A stretch of DNA of 64,000 nucleotides, from positions 82,387-146,386 of the forward strand of contig QHYH01000100.1 of the NCBI GenBank assembly GCA_003223215.1, written 5' to 3'. Positions 17,996 through 27,219 of this stretch are shown here, one piece after another. A program made the position numbers and the translations under genes. This stretch comes from Acidobacteriota bacterium (GTDB taxonomy: Bacteria > Acidobacteriota > Terriglobia > Acidiferrales > UBA7541). A model generated the notes under the pieces. That model was given only the letters and a program-made list of their open reading frames with translations, ran no database searches and was not told the origin of the DNA. Position 1 is the first letter of the stretch, and each line of letters starts with the position of its first letter.

Positions 17996-18865
17996 TCACG
18001 GATTGTACCAACGGAATCCCTTGCGTTGTTCCTCGGCAATTTCTTTCACAATGGCCAGCGTCTGTGAGCGGTGATATTGTCCCACGGCGGCGAGCAGGGA
18101 ATTGAGCAGCGCGATGGGCGCCACATAGGACGCTCCAAAAGAAGTCGTTTCGACCGAAGCCAGAAAAACTTCGTTGCACTCGCGAGCTAGCGGAGAAAGA
18201 TAGGTGTCCGCGATGCCCACGCAATACGCGCCATTGGCGCGCGCGTGTTGGGCGCCCTCAACGGTCTGTCGCAGCCCGCGGCGAAAGCTAATGGCCACCA
18301 CCAGGTCCTGGCGATTTACCGATCGCACCAGGTGCAGAATCCTGCCGGCCGACGTCGCCGCGAAAATCGGGAGCCCCAGCAGGCTAATCTGATACTCCAG
18401 GTAGCCGGCGAGGTGCGTCGCCAGATCGGCGGCAAGGATGACGATGCGGCGGGCTTCATGGAAACGTTCTGCGAGCGCCACCAGGCGCTGGGCATCCAGG
18501 CTATTCTTGAGCCCCTGCAGATTTTTTAAATCCTGTTCGAGCGATTCGACGACATGCGCCGGCACGCTCGGATCGCGCCCTCCGGACTGCATGGTGTCCA
18601 GCGAAGTGGCGAACGCCAGAGAAAGTTCATGGAGATGGCGCTGAAATTCCCGGTAGCTGCCGAAGCCGAGCCCGCGCACGATTCGAACGATCGTCGCCGG
18701 ATCGGTGTGCAGGCGCTTGGCCATCGCCCGCACGCTGAGCAGCACGTATTCACGCGGATGTTCGAGAATTGGACGGATAATTTCCTGGCGCTTGACGCTG
18801 AGATGCTCGATGCGCTCGCCAAGATGGATGGAAGTGGATGAGGACGGACCACCCTTGCGTTTCAT
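17996..18865 (-). CDS. MurR/RpiR-family transcriptional regulator
   Basis: 289 residues with an N-terminal HTH_6 domain (about 20-95; SVRAMAKRLHTDPATIVRIVRGLGFGSYREFQ) and a C-terminal SIS sugar-isomerase-like ligand domain (about 125-265; IVILAADLATHLAGYLEYQ, DLVVAISFRRGLRQTVEGAQHARANGAYCVGIAD). In this family the SIS domain senses phosphosugars, for example MurNAc-6-phosphate in MurR. It is the first gene of the minus-strand cluster with the dipeptidase and carboxypeptidase fusion, so it likely controls them in response to a cell-wall-derived sugar. The usual SIS motif S-x-S-G appears as ISFRRG, so ligand binding may differ. Confidence 0.85.
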   Translation of the reverse strand: MKRKGGPSSSTSIHLGERIEHLSVKRQEIIRPILEHPREYVLLSVRAMAKRLHTDPATIVRIVRGLGFGSYREFQRHLHELSLAFATSLDTMQSGGRDPSVPAHVVESLEQDLKNLQGLKNSLDAQRLVALAERFHEARRIVILAADLATHLAGYLEYQISLLGLPIFAATSAGRILHLVRSVNRQDLVVAISFRRGLRQTVEGAQHARANGAYCVGIADTYLSPLARECNEVFLASVETTSFGASYVAPIALLNSLLAAVGQYHRSQTLAIVKEIAEEQRKGFRWYNP

Positions 18866-19001
18866 CAGGCGAGAGGATTGCTTAAATCCCCCCGCGTGTC
18901 AACCGCTTGCTCGGGCTTGGCAAGGAAGGCCTGGGCCCGCGGGAGGGCGCGTCTCAGGTCCTCGCGATGCCGCTACCTCAATCCAGGACCAAGCCGCGAC
19001 G

Positions 19002-20039
19002 CTACTTTTTCGTGGCGGCGGCCTTCGTTTCCAGCCCCGGCGCGGCGACCGGCTGGAGGAAAGGCATCATGGCGCGGAGCTTGGGACCGAGTTGCTCGAT
19101 GGGATGTTGCTGCTCGCTGCGGCGCTTGGCCAAAAAATTGGGGCAGCCCTTCTCATTCTCTTCGATCCACTTCTTGGCAAAGCTGCCGTCGCGAATTTCC
19201 GCAAGGATTTTCTTCATTTCCTCGCGCGTTTGTTTTGTCACGATGCGCGGCCCGGAAGCATAGTCGCCTTGCTCGGCGGTATCGCTGACGGAGTAACGCA
19301 TGTAGCTAAGCCCGCCGCGGTAAATCAGGTCGACAATGAGCTTCAGCTCGTGCATGCACTCGAAGTACGCGACCTCCGGCTGGTATCCTGCTGCGACCAG
19401 CGTTTCAAAGCCCGCCTTGATCAATTCGCTTATGCCGCCGCACAGCACCGCCTGCTCGCCAAAAAGATCCGTCTCGGTTTCTTCCGTGAACGTTGTCTCC
19501 AAAACGCCCGCGCGGGTACAGCCGAGTCCTTTGGCATAAGAAAGCGCGAGCGCCTTGGCGCTGCCGCTCGAGTCCTGCTCCACCGCCAGCAACGCTGGCG
19601 TGCCCCCGCCTTCCGTAAAGACCTCGCGCACGCGGTGCCCGGGGGCCTTGGGTGCAATCATCGAGACGTCTACGGTCTTTGGCGGCTTGATGGCGCCAAA
19701 CCGTATGTTGAAGCCGTGCGCGAACATGAGCGTCTTGCCCGGCTTCAGATTCGGCTCGATGGCCTCGCGATAGAGCTTCGGCTGCTTCGTGTCCGGCGCA
19801 AGCATCATGATGACTTCCGCCCAGGCCGCTGCTTCGGTGGGAGCATTGACCGTCAACCCTTCCTTTTCGGCGTTGGCGCGCGAGGCGCTGGTTTCCGGCA
19901 GGCCGACGCGGACGGAGACGCCGCTATCCCGCAGGTTCAGCGAATGCGCGTGGCCTTGCGAGCCGTAGCCGATGATGGCCACCTTTTTCCCTTGAATCAG
20001 CGTGAGATCCGCGGAGTCGTCGTAGTAGAGATTCGCCAT
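19002..20039 (-). CDS. ilvC: Ketol-acid reductoisomerase
   Basis: This enzyme performs the isomerisation and NADPH-dependent reduction of acetolactate in valine, leucine and isoleucine synthesis. At 345 residues it is a class I (short) KARI. The Rossmann motif [17 protein letters not shown], the ligand region HGFNIRFG and the C-terminal knotted domain ([29 protein letters not shown]) are intact. GAGAGGA precedes the ATG by 4-5 bases. It is last in the ilvD-ilvB-ilvN-ilvC order, 127 bases after ilvN. Confidence 0.97.
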   Translation of the reverse strand: MANLYYDDSADLTLIQGKKVAIIGYGSQGHAHSLNLRDSGVSVRVGLPETSASRANAEKEGLTVNAPTEAAAWAEVIMMLAPDTKQPKLYREAIEPNLKPGKTLMFAHGFNIRFGAIKPPKTVDVSMIAPKAPGHRVREVFTEGGGTPALLAVEQDSSGSAKALALSYAKGLGCTRAGVLETTFTEETETDLFGEQAVLCGGISELIKAGFETLVAAGYQPEVAYFECMHELKLIVDLIYRGGLSYMRYSVSDTAEQGDYASGPRIVTKQTREEMKKILAEIRDGSFAKKWIEENEKGCPNFLAKRRSEQQHPIEQLGPKLRAMMPFLQPVAAPGLETKAAATKK

Positions 20040-20166
20040 GATGTCCTCTCGTTTTGTTGATCGTTGGCCGTCGTGCGGCCTGGTGTGTGCTGCACCTGCG
20101 CGGGATGTTTAGGGACGCCCGAGCGACGTCCGATTTCTGGAACTGGGACGTGCGAACGGGAGCCTT

Positions 20167-20709
20167 CTACTTCGCGTTCGAACCGGCCGGTTCGAACGTA
20201 GAACTCTCGGCGTCTGGCAAAGGTGGCTGGAGCAGATCGCCGCCGCGCGTCATGGCAATGCGGCCGGTGCGCGCCATCTCCAGCACGCCAAATGGACGAA
20301 GTACTTCAAGCAACCCGTCGATCTTGTCCACGGTCCCGGAAACCTCGATGATCAGCGATTCGGGAGCGACGTCCACGACACGCGCGCGAAAAACCTTGAT
20401 CAATTCCATCAGATGAGGGCGGTTCTGCTGGTCGGCGGCAACCTTGATCAATGCGAGGTCGCGTTCGAGCACGGCGCGGCTGGAAATATTTTCCGCGAGC
20501 AGCACGTCCACCAGCTTTTCGAGGCTGGCTTCCAGGCGGTGCGCGCCGCGTTCATCGGTATGCGCCACGATGGTCATGCGCGCAATCTCCTCGTTTTCCG
20601 TTGGTCCGACGGTGAGCGAATCGATGTTGATGGCTAGGCGGCGCGCCAGCGAAGAGACGCGATTCAACACGCCCGGCTTGTTTTCGACGTAGGCAACAAG
20701 TGTTTGCAT
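20167..20709 (-). CDS. ilvN: Acetolactate synthase small (regulatory) subunit
   Basis: The product begins MQTLVAYVENKPGVLNRVSSLA, an ACT domain typical of IlvH/IlvN, which binds valine and regulates the large subunit. A second, ALS_ss_C-like domain follows (SLIIEVSGTVDKIDGLLEVLRPFGVLEMARTGRIAM). The ATG at 20709 has GAGGGG 5 bases upstream; the longer frame to 20733 is not needed. It starts 16 bases after ilvB, consistent with translational coupling in one operon. The C-terminal tail after the conserved domain (about 20 residues) is variable and slightly longer than usual. Confidence 0.95.
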   Translation of the reverse strand: MQTLVAYVENKPGVLNRVSSLARRLAINIDSLTVGPTENEEIARMTIVAHTDERGAHRLEASLEKLVDVLLAENISSRAVLERDLALIKVAADQQNRPHLMELIKVFRARVVDVAPESLIIEVSGTVDKIDGLLEVLRPFGVLEMARTGRIAMTRGGDLLQPPLPDAESSTFEPAGSNAK

Positions 20710-20725
20710 GCTTTCCCCTCGTTTT

Positions 20726-22438
20726 TCACACATCCGACGCGGTTTCCACCAGCGGGCTGTGGGGGCGGCGAATCATGTCGTTGAGCGACGCGCCCGCAGG
20801 AACCATGGGATACACGGAATCTTCCTGCTCGACGCGAAAATCGAGCAGAACGGTTTCCGCAGCCTCTCTCGCCGTGCGGATTCCGGGAGCCACTTCGGCG
20901 CGAGTGGTGATGCGCTCGGCGCGAATGCCGAACGCGTTGGCCAGCGCCGCAAAATCGGGCGCTACCAAGGGCGTGGCGACGTAGCGCTTGTCATAGAAGA
21001 ATTCTTGCCATTGACGAACCATGCCCAGGTAGCCGTTGTTGATGATGGCGATCTTCAAATTGACCTTCTCTTGGACGATGGTGGCGAGTTCGCTCATGGT
21101 CATCTGGAACCCGCCGTCCCCGACCACGACCCAAACTTCCGAATCCGGCTTCGCGAATTTTGCGCCAATGCCCGCGGGGAGCGCGAAACCCATCGTACCG
21201 AGCCCGCCGGAAGTAATCAGCGTGCGCGGACGGTTGTGATGGTAATACTGCGCTTCCCACATCTGGTGCTGGCCCACATCGGTGACCACGATGGCTTCGC
21301 CGTGCGTTTCTTTCCACAAGTCGTTGATCACGTGCGCGGCGTAGAGATGGCCTGTGTCAGGCAAGCTTTGAATGTCACGGACTGCCGAATCACCCTTAAT
21401 TTCATTGATATGGCCGATCCAGGCGCTGTGATCGCGCGTCTCGATGTGCGGAGTGAGATGTTCGAGCACTTCACGCGCATCGCCGACCAGGGCCACATCC
21501 ACCTTCACGTTTTTGTTGATTTCCGCGCGGTCGATCTCGATGTGAATCTTGCGGGCGTTTCTCGCGTAGGTCCGCAGGTCGCCGGTGACGCGGTCGTCGA
21601 AGCGCATGCCCACGGCGATGAGCAAATCGGCTTCCTGAATCGCGTGATTCACCCAGGCTTCGCCGTGCATTCCCATCATGCCGAGGTTGAGGGGATCCTT
21701 GGCGGGGAAGCAGCCGATGCCGAGGAGCGTCATCGCCACAGGATAGTTGCCCGCACGAATGAACTGCTCGAAAGCGCCGATGGCTCCAGAAACCGTGATG
21801 CCGTGACCGGCAAGAACCAGCGGTCGCTTGGCAGTGTTGAGCAATTCCACCGCGCGATCAAACTCGGCTTGGTCATGGTTCTTGCGGACGCGCTTTGGCG
21901 GAAGTTTCGGTCTGCATGCATCCCAGTCAAATTCGGCGCTGGCTTGTTGCGCGTCTTTCGTGATGTCGACCAATACCGGGCCGGGGCGCCCGCTTTTCGC
22001 GATGACAAACGCTTCGCGAACCGTCCGCGCAACGTCTTCCGCGCGGGTGACCACCACGTTGTGCTTGGTGATCGGCATGGTGATGCCGGTGATGTCGATT
22101 TCCTGAAACGCATCGGAGCCCAGAACCTTGCTGCTCACTTGCCCGGTGATGCAGACCACCGGCGAAGAATCCAGCATGGCGGTCGCAATGCCGGTCACCA
22201 TGTTCGTGGCGCCAGGGCCGGACGTGGCCATCGCCACCCCAATGCCGCCGCTTGCCCGCGCATAACCGTCGGCCATGTGCGTGGCGCCTTGCTCGTGACG
22301 TACCAGGATGTGATGCAATTTCGATTTGCCCAGCGCGTCGTAAACCGGCAGAATCGCGCCGCCGGGATAGCCGAAGATTTCACGCACGCCGAGACGCGTC
22401 AGCACCTCGCAAAGAATTTCCGCACCGGTTAACTTCAT
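20726..22438 (-). CDS. ilvB: Acetolactate synthase large (catalytic) subunit
   Basis: A TPP-dependent enzyme that condenses pyruvate with pyruvate or 2-ketobutyrate. The 570 residues contain the catalytic Glu in [16 protein letters not shown], the FAD-binding central domain, and the TPP motif [12 protein letters not shown] ending in INNGYLG. The start codon overlaps the ilvD stop by four bases (ATGA). Confidence 0.97.
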   Translation of the reverse strand: MKLTGAEILCEVLTRLGVREIFGYPGGAILPVYDALGKSKLHHILVRHEQGATHMADGYARASGGIGVAMATSGPGATNMVTGIATAMLDSSPVVCITGQVSSKVLGSDAFQEIDITGITMPITKHNVVVTRAEDVARTVREAFVIAKSGRPGPVLVDITKDAQQASAEFDWDACRPKLPPKRVRKNHDQAEFDRAVELLNTAKRPLVLAGHGITVSGAIGAFEQFIRAGNYPVAMTLLGIGCFPAKDPLNLGMMGMHGEAWVNHAIQEADLLIAVGMRFDDRVTGDLRTYARNARKIHIEIDRAEINKNVKVDVALVGDAREVLEHLTPHIETRDHSAWIGHINEIKGDSAVRDIQSLPDTGHLYAAHVINDLWKETHGEAIVVTDVGQHQMWEAQYYHHNRPRTLITSGGLGTMGFALPAGIGAKFAKPDSEVWVVVGDGGFQMTMSELATIVQEKVNLKIAIINNGYLGMVRQWQEFFYDKRYVATPLVAPDFAALANAFGIRAERITTRAEVAPGIRTAREAAETVLLDFRVEQEDSVYPMVPAGASLNDMIRRPHSPLVETASDV

Positions 22439-24165
22439 ACTGACCTCACATTTTGAAGAGGCTGAGCCGATGCCGTAAGGGAAGCGGGGGGCGTTGTCAC
22501 CGCGCCAAGCGAAGGGGAAGAAACCAGCAGCGCATACTTGGCCATCACGCCGTCCGAGAATCGCGGGGCCGGCGGCGTCCAGGAAGCCAGGCGCTTCTCG
22601 ATTTCCGCCGTCGTGAGTCCCACGTTCAACTGGCGATGGGGAATATCGAAGGTGATGGTGTCTCCATCCTTTACCGCAGCGATGGGACCGCCATTCGCCG
22701 CTTCCGGTGCGACGTGTCCCGCCATCAAGCCGTGGGTAGCGCCGGAAAAGCGGCCGTCGGTCAGGAGTGCCACCGAATCGCCCAGCCCCTCGCCCACCAG
22801 CGCGGCAGTGACCGCCAGCATCTCGCGCATGCCTGGGCCGCCTCGCGGCCCTTCATAGCGAATCACCACCACGTCCCCCGCTTTAATCGCGCCTTTCTCC
22901 ACCGCGGCGAACGCCGCCTCTTCACTGTCAAACACGCGCGCGGGGCCGCTGAAATTCTGCAAATTGTGTCCCGCGACCTTGATGACCGAACCTTCCGGCG
23001 CGAGATTTCCCCTTAGTACGACCAGCCCGCCGGTGGGTTTAAGCGGCGCATTAAGCTTGCGAACCACTTCCTGCCCCGGCGCTTCTTTTGCCGCGGCGGC
23101 CTCTTCGGCGATCGTGCGCCCGGTCACCGTCGGGCACTCACCGTGCAGGAATCTGCCTTCCAGCATGCGTTTTGCAACGAGCGGCGTTCCGCCTGCTCGG
23201 TACAGGTCGGTCGCGACAAACCGCCCTCCCGGTTTGAGATCGGCAAGAATCGGAACACGGGAACTGATGCGATCAAAATCGTCAATCGAAAGAGGAATCT
23301 TTGCTTCGTTGGCGATGGCCAGCAGATGCAGCACAGAATTCGTGGAGCCGCCGGTGGCAGCCACGCCGGCGATCGCATTCTCGATCGCCGATTTCGTCAG
23401 GATCTTGGACGCAGTCACGTTTTTGCGAAGAAGATCGATCACCAGTTCGCCGGACCGCCGGCCTGCGGCGGCCTTTGCCGGATCCGTAGCGGGAACGCTC
23501 GAAAGCCCCATTGGCGCGATGCCCAGGAATTCAGAGACCAGCGCCATAGTGTTGGCCGTAAATTGTCCTCCGCAAGCGCCCGCTCCGGGGCAAGCCGAGG
23601 TCTCCAGCATCTTGAGCCGCGCGTCGCTCATGCTGCCGCGAGCATGCGCGCCAATCGCCTCGTAAACATCCTGAATCGTGACCGCGTGGCCTTCAAACTC
23701 CCCAGGCGCGATGGAGCCACCGTACAAAACAAGTCCGGGAATATTCAGCCGCGCCAGCGCCATGATTCCCGCGGGGATGGTCTTGTCGCATCCGACCAGA
23801 ACCACGAGCGCGTCAAACAAATTGCCGCGCGCGACCAGTTCAATCGAATCCGTGATGACTTCGCGGCTGACCAGCGAAGCACGCATGCCCTCGGTGCCCA
23901 TGGTGATGCCGTCGGAGATGGAAACGGTGTTGAATTCAAGAGGTGTGCCGCCTGCCGCGCGAATCCCGGCCTTGACGTGTTCTGCCAGTTCGCGCAGGTG
24001 ATAGTTGCAGGGCCCGATTTCGATCCAGGTGTTGGCCACGCCGATGAGCGGTTTCTGGAAATCGTCATCTTTGAGGCCGCAGGCGCGCAGCATGGCGCGC
24101 GCTCCAGCGCGATTCGCCCCGTCGACGAGTGCATGGCTGCGAGGTTTGAGCTGTGAATCGGTCAC
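22435..24165 (-). CDS. ilvD: Dihydroxy-acid dehydratase
   Basis: The enzyme dehydrates dihydroxyisovalerate and dihydroxymethylvalerate in branched-chain amino acid synthesis. Cluster-binding cysteines are visible in GCDKTIP and in [16 protein letters not shown], and the C-terminal swivel domain carries [15 protein letters not shown]. The most likely start is the GTG at 24165, with GGAGG 9 bases upstream, giving 576 residues; the longer frame starting at 24201 has no ribosome binding site. It is the first enzyme gene of the operon and lies about 50 bases after the attenuator hairpin. Confidence 0.97.
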   Translation of the reverse strand: MTDSQLKPRSHALVDGANRAGARAMLRACGLKDDDFQKPLIGVANTWIEIGPCNYHLRELAEHVKAGIRAAGGTPLEFNTVSISDGITMGTEGMRASLVSREVITDSIELVARGNLFDALVVLVGCDKTIPAGIMALARLNIPGLVLYGGSIAPGEFEGHAVTIQDVYEAIGAHARGSMSDARLKMLETSACPGAGACGGQFTANTMALVSEFLGIAPMGLSSVPATDPAKAAAGRRSGELVIDLLRKNVTASKILTKSAIENAIAGVAATGGSTNSVLHLLAIANEAKIPLSIDDFDRISSRVPILADLKPGGRFVATDLYRAGGTPLVAKRMLEGRFLHGECPTVTGRTIAEEAAAAKEAPGQEVVRKLNAPLKPTGGLVVLRGNLAPEGSVIKVAGHNLQNFSGPARVFDSEEAAFAAVEKGAIKAGDVVVIRYEGPRGGPGMREMLAVTAALVGEGLGDSVALLTDGRFSGATHGLMAGHVAPEAANGGPIAAVKDGDTITFDIPHRQLNVGLTTAEIEKRLASWTPPAPRFSDGVMAKYALLVSSPSLGAVTTPPASLTASAQPLQNVRSV

Positions 24166-24216
24166 TGGATAGTTCCTCCGTTTGCGAAAACGCCAAGCCA
24201 TTCCGGAAAGCGTGCA

Positions 24217-24256
24217 ACAGAAAAACGAAAGCCATCATCCGGTCTGGATGATGGCT
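24217..24256 (-). terminator. Attenuator terminator hairpin
   Basis: Perfect 11-base-pair stem (24246-24256 with 24230-24240), loop GGTCT as read on the plus strand, then TTCGTTTTTCTG on the minus strand. Confidence 0.85.
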
Positions 24257-24296
24257 GAATTCTTGTGCTTCGCTTTGGCTTATGCCGCCATCATCC
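24230..24296 (-). promoter_or_regulatory. Three-segment transcription attenuator of the ilv operon
   Basis: Three short segments are mutually complementary on the minus strand. Segment A, GGATGATGGC (24296 to 24287), overlaps the stop codon of the leader peptide. Segment B, AGCCATCATCC (24256 to 24246), can pair either with A or with segment C, GGATGATGGCT (24240 to 24230). B with C forms an 11-base-pair terminator stem with a 5-base loop followed by TTCGTTTTT. A ribosome that finishes the leader peptide would cover A and let the terminator form; a ribosome stalled earlier leaves A free to pair with B. Confidence 0.85.
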
Positions 24297-24410
24297 GCTG
24301 GTCGGTCCTCCTACGAGGACAAAGCCAATTCCTACCATCAGTAAAGGTACTCGGCCGCTCTCGAACACGGGCTGGCCGCCCTGCGTCGTAGCGATGGCGA
24401 TGAGCGTCAT
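24291..24410 (-). CDS. ilv operon leader peptide (39 residues)
   Basis: The frame from the ATG at 24410 to the TGA at 24293-24291 encodes 39 residues. Residues 21-33 read VPLLMVGIGFVLV, eight of thirteen being Val, Leu or Ile, and the stop codon falls inside attenuator segment A. This is the layout of a leader peptide whose translation senses charged branched-chain tRNAs. There is no clear ribosome binding site; the predicted transcription start is only a few bases upstream, so it may be translated as a near-leaderless message. Confidence 0.8.
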   Translation of the reverse strand: MTLIAIATTQGGQPVFESGRVPLLMVGIGFVLVGGPTSG

Positions 24411-24420
24411 ATCGCCATGA

Positions 24421-24450
24421 AGATTAGCAGGATGAGGCAGCGGAAGTCAA
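24421..24450 (-). promoter_or_regulatory. Promoter of the ilv operon
   Basis: On the minus strand TTGACT (24450-24445) and TAATCT (24426-24421) are separated by 18 bases. The predicted start lies near 24414. An AT-rich stretch (about 24460-24490) upstream could act as an UP element or a second promoter. Confidence 0.65.
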
Positions 24451-24493
24451 TCAGTCCAATTAATAGTTATACTGAATAAGATAAAAGTAAGTT

Positions 24494-24809
24494 ATGATGG
24501 AACTTCCGCCTCCCGCGGCCACCCCTCGCCCCTTGGAAGAATCTCAATTCCTTGCGGGCAAGGCATCGCCTGGGCGATTCTTCACATTTGAGTGGGCAAG
24601 TTCGGGCCAGGTTTTCTCTCGTGTGGCGGACGGAAATGCGACGGATGTCCTGGTCATCGGAGGCGGTCTGGCGGGGCTGGCGGCCACTCGCGCTGCGCGA
24701 AAGAAGGGTTTTTCCGTCACCGTCGCGGATGACGCAAAACCGCCGATCGATCCCTTCATAAACTTTGAGGAGGCGGTTGGGGAATTTCCTCGCTTGCTCA
24801 GCAGTCTAA
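24494..24809 (+). pseudogene. N-terminal fragment of an FAD-dependent oxidoreductase
   Basis: The frame contains VLVIGGGLAGLAATRAARKKGFSVTVADDAKPPID, the FAD/NAD-binding first strand, Gly-rich loop and second strand of the geranylgeranyl-reductase/halogenase-like flavoproteins. The similarity stops after about 100 codons and the remaining frame to 25030 is Arg/Cys/His-rich and does not look like protein. No continuation is visible in other frames before the next gene. I infer a gene cut short by deletion. It is divergent from the ilv promoter. Confidence 0.6.
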
Positions 24810-25116
24810 GGAATGGCGAGCTCCAGCGGCGTCCAGCGCCGTGCCGTGACGGCCACCTCGAGGCTCGACCGGAGGCGGCCGCAGGTCATGGCGCGGCCGG
24901 CTGCTGTTGCTCCGATCACTTCGCCCCGCGAAGAAACCGCGTCCTGCGCGGCTTGGCGAGCGATCCGGATTTGTTTCGAACGCATGCTGACTGCGCACGT
25001 AAGAGAAACTTCTCCCGCGTTTTTGGTTGAGGTGACTGTGGGCTGGGGGTGGCGGCTTGTTGCCACGAAGGCCCTTTAGGCGGCAAAAAGAGTCGGTCGC
25101 AAAGGAAAGGTGCACC

Positions 25117-25719
25117 GTGAGACTGCTGTGCGCGAGCGTGGTTGCGGCACTTGCTGGGGTCATTGCTCTGCCGCAGGAAGCTGCGCGGCAAGCACCGGCC
25201 GGCGCCCTGATCTTTGCTGTCGATCCGACGCAAAGCGCCGTCGAATGGACGCTCGGAAGTACGCTGCACGCAGTACATGGGACTTTTGCACTGAAGACTG
25301 GCAACCTACAGTTCGATCCCTCAAAGGGGACAGCCAGCGGTGAGGTCGTTGTGGACGCCTCGAGCGGAAGGAGCGGCAACGACGGGCGCGACCGCAAGAT
25401 GCATAAAGACGTCCTTGAAAGTGCACGCTTCGGCGAAATCATTTTTCGGCCAGATCGCATTACCGGAAAACTCGAACTGCAGGGAGACTCCGCCTTACAG
25501 GTTCACGGAACTTTCCTGCTTCACGGCAACGGGCACGAATTGACCGTGCCGGCCGAAGCCAATCTCTCCGGAGATCATTGGAGCGCCAGCGCGAAGTTCA
25601 GTATTCCCTTCATCGAGTGGGGGCTGAAAAACCCAAGCACCTGGCTGCTCAAAGTGGACCACTCGGTTTCCATCGAGTTGGAGCTCAAAGGCACAATTCA
25701 GGCCCAGGTGGCGCAGTAG
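25117..25719 (+). CDS. YceI-family periplasmic lipid-binding-like protein
   Basis: About 200 residues with a signal peptide (RLLCASVVAALAGVIALPQ) and a YceI lipocalin-like beta barrel: FAVDPTQSAVEWTLGSTLHAVHGTF at the start, DRKMHKDVLESARFGEIIFRP in the middle and a C-terminal WLLKVDHSVSIELELKG. Family members bind isoprenoid-type lipids; the ligand here is unknown. The GTG at 25117 is chosen because AAGGAAAGG lies 6 bases upstream and the upstream extension to 25057 is charged rather than signal-like. It is followed by the broken cupredoxin gene. Confidence 0.85.
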   Translation: MRLLCASVVAALAGVIALPQEAARQAPAGALIFAVDPTQSAVEWTLGSTLHAVHGTFALKTGNLQFDPSKGTASGEVVVDASSGRSGNDGRDRKMHKDVLESARFGEIIFRPDRITGKLELQGDSALQVHGTFLLHGNGHELTVPAEANLSGDHWSASAKFSIPFIEWGLKNPSTWLLKVDHSVSIELELKGTIQAQVAQ

Positions 25720-25765
25720 ACAGCTAACCACAGCCTGCCCGCAATGTGCGCTCGGGGAAGCGTTG

Positions 25766-26181
25766 ATGTCTAGGGTCGGTGCTGCGAGCTTCCTGGCGTT
25801 GTCGGGGCCGGCGCGAGCGAGACTCGCCCAAGGCTCGAAAGAGAAAACAGCTCGGGAAGCGCAAATCATTGAAGTGACCGCAAGAAACATCAGTTCGCTC
25901 GAGCTGAGATTCATGTCAAAAAGGGAAGCCAGGTGCGGCTGAAAGTGCATTCCAACGAAGAGGCTCACGGCCTAAAGCTCAATTTGTATCCGGAAGGAAG
26001 CAAGGACAAGTCGTCTCAGGGCCTGCTTTTCGCCAATCTGCAAGAGAACGGCAAGGTGCAAAAGGGCGAAGGCCAGGTCCTCGATTTTGTGGCACAGCGG
26101 GCCGGGACGTGCGAATTCAAATGCGCAAAGGTATGGGGGATCCATGATGGCCGGATGAGGGGCAAATTGCGGGCAAATTGA
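25766..26181 (+). pseudogene. Cupredoxin-domain secreted protein, frameshifted
   Basis: From the ATG at 25766 (GGGGAAG 5 bases upstream) the frame gives a short Ala-rich export-like segment and then EAQIIEVTARN. The protein continues in another frame as AEIHVKKGSQVRLKVHSNEEAHGLKL and ends with GTCEFKCAKVWGIHDGRMRGKL. This is the cupredoxin fold of the plastocyanin/COX2 type, whose copper loop normally reads C-x(3)-C-G-x-x-H-x-x-M. One base is lost near 25888, and the second Cys of the copper loop is Trp (TGG). Both changes argue that copper binding is gone. Confidence 0.7.
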
Positions 26182-26245
26182 TCGTCGAAGAATCGAAGAA
26201 TAGCGGTCTCGGTCTGCGGTTGGAGCTGTTGTATGATTTCTGGCT

Positions 26246-26902
26246 GTGAACATCACCCTAAATCAAGTGGAATGCCGAATACTCGGATCGCTAGTCGAAA
26301 AGGAAGTTACTACGCCGGAATACTACCCCCTTTCGTTGAACGCGCTGGTCAATGCCTGCAACCAGAAATCGAACCGAGATCCCGTGATGAACCTGGACGA
26401 GGCCGTGGTTCGCCAGGCGCTGCACTCGCTCGAGGGCCAGTCGCTGGTGCGGTATGTCAGTCCAGCAGATAGCCGTGTGACCAAATACGAACATCGGCTG
26501 CAGGAAGTCTTCAACTTCTACCGTCATGAGATTGCGATCTTGTGCTTGTTGCTGCTGCGTGGCCCGCAGACGCCCGGAGAGCTGCGCAGTCGTTCCGAAC
26601 GCATGCATTCCTTCGACGACCTGAGCGCCGTGCAATCGAGCCTGCAGCATTTGATGAAGCGCGAGCCGCCGCTGGTTAAGCCGCTTCCGCGACAGCCTGG
26701 AACGAAAGAGACACGCTACGCCCACCTTTTGTCAGGGGACGTGGCGCAGGCAGAGCCGGAGCCAAAGGTCGAGGAGGCCGCTTTGGAACCTTTCGTTGAC
26801 GGCGACCGGCTGAGACAACTCGAAGAAGAAATCACTGGGCTCAAGAATGAAATCGCCGACCTGAAACAGCAATTCACACAGTTTAAAAAACAGTTTGAGT
26901 AG
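26246..26902 (+). CDS. DUF480 (YceH-family) protein
   Basis: 218 residues matching the YceH family from the first residues: NITLNQVECRILGSLVEKEVTTPEYYPLSLNALVNACNQKSNRDPV. The fold is two winged-helix domains, suggesting DNA binding, but no regulon is known for the family. A C-terminal coiled coil (about 185-218; LEEEITGLKNEIADLKQQFTQFKKQF) follows an acidic linker. The start codon is GTG at 26246. A hairpin terminator follows about 40 bases after the stop. Confidence 0.9.
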   Translation: MNITLNQVECRILGSLVEKEVTTPEYYPLSLNALVNACNQKSNRDPVMNLDEAVVRQALHSLEGQSLVRYVSPADSRVTKYEHRLQEVFNFYRHEIAILCLLLLRGPQTPGELRSRSERMHSFDDLSAVQSSLQHLMKREPPLVKPLPRQPGTKETRYAHLLSGDVAQAEPEPKVEEAALEPFVDGDRLRQLEEEITGLKNEIADLKQQFTQFKKQFE

Positions 26903-26944
26903 GGCAGGAGAAAGCGGTCTCTGGCGTAACTGGGCGCAAAAAGC

Positions 26945-26981
26945 GAAACGGCTCAGAGGGAGCACTCTCTTGAGCCGTTTC
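26945..26981 (+). terminator. Hairpin terminator after the DUF480 gene
   Basis: GAAACGGCTCA (26945-26955) pairs perfectly with TGAGCCGTTTC (26971-26981), with an inner GAG/CTC extension. The downstream TCTATCTC is T-rich but not a clean T-run. It may act in both directions, also for the receptor gene ending at 27220. Confidence 0.7.
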
Positions 26982-27219
26982 TCTATCTCACCCGTGGTCG
27001 GCGTGCTTGACTTTTTCCAACCCGGTTAAGCTTTGCCATCCGACCGGAACCCCCCGGTCAAGAGTAATGCGACCAGTCGGGGATCGGCGGTCAATCAGCA
27101 GACCGTGGAAGTATCCGCGCGATTAGCCAACATTCCAGACCGATCCGTTTCAGTCAGGCTTACCAGAGAGACCCATGCCGCTAGCGCAGGATCTCTCCGG
27201 AAAGGCACGGTGAAAACAC

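Noticed and set aside
18705..20060. A 451-codon plus-strand open frame
   Set aside because: It spans the antisense strand of ilvC and part of the RpiR gene; not protein-like.
20708..22432. A 574-codon plus-strand open frame
   Set aside because: It is the antisense shadow of ilvB, with no ribosome binding site or domain.
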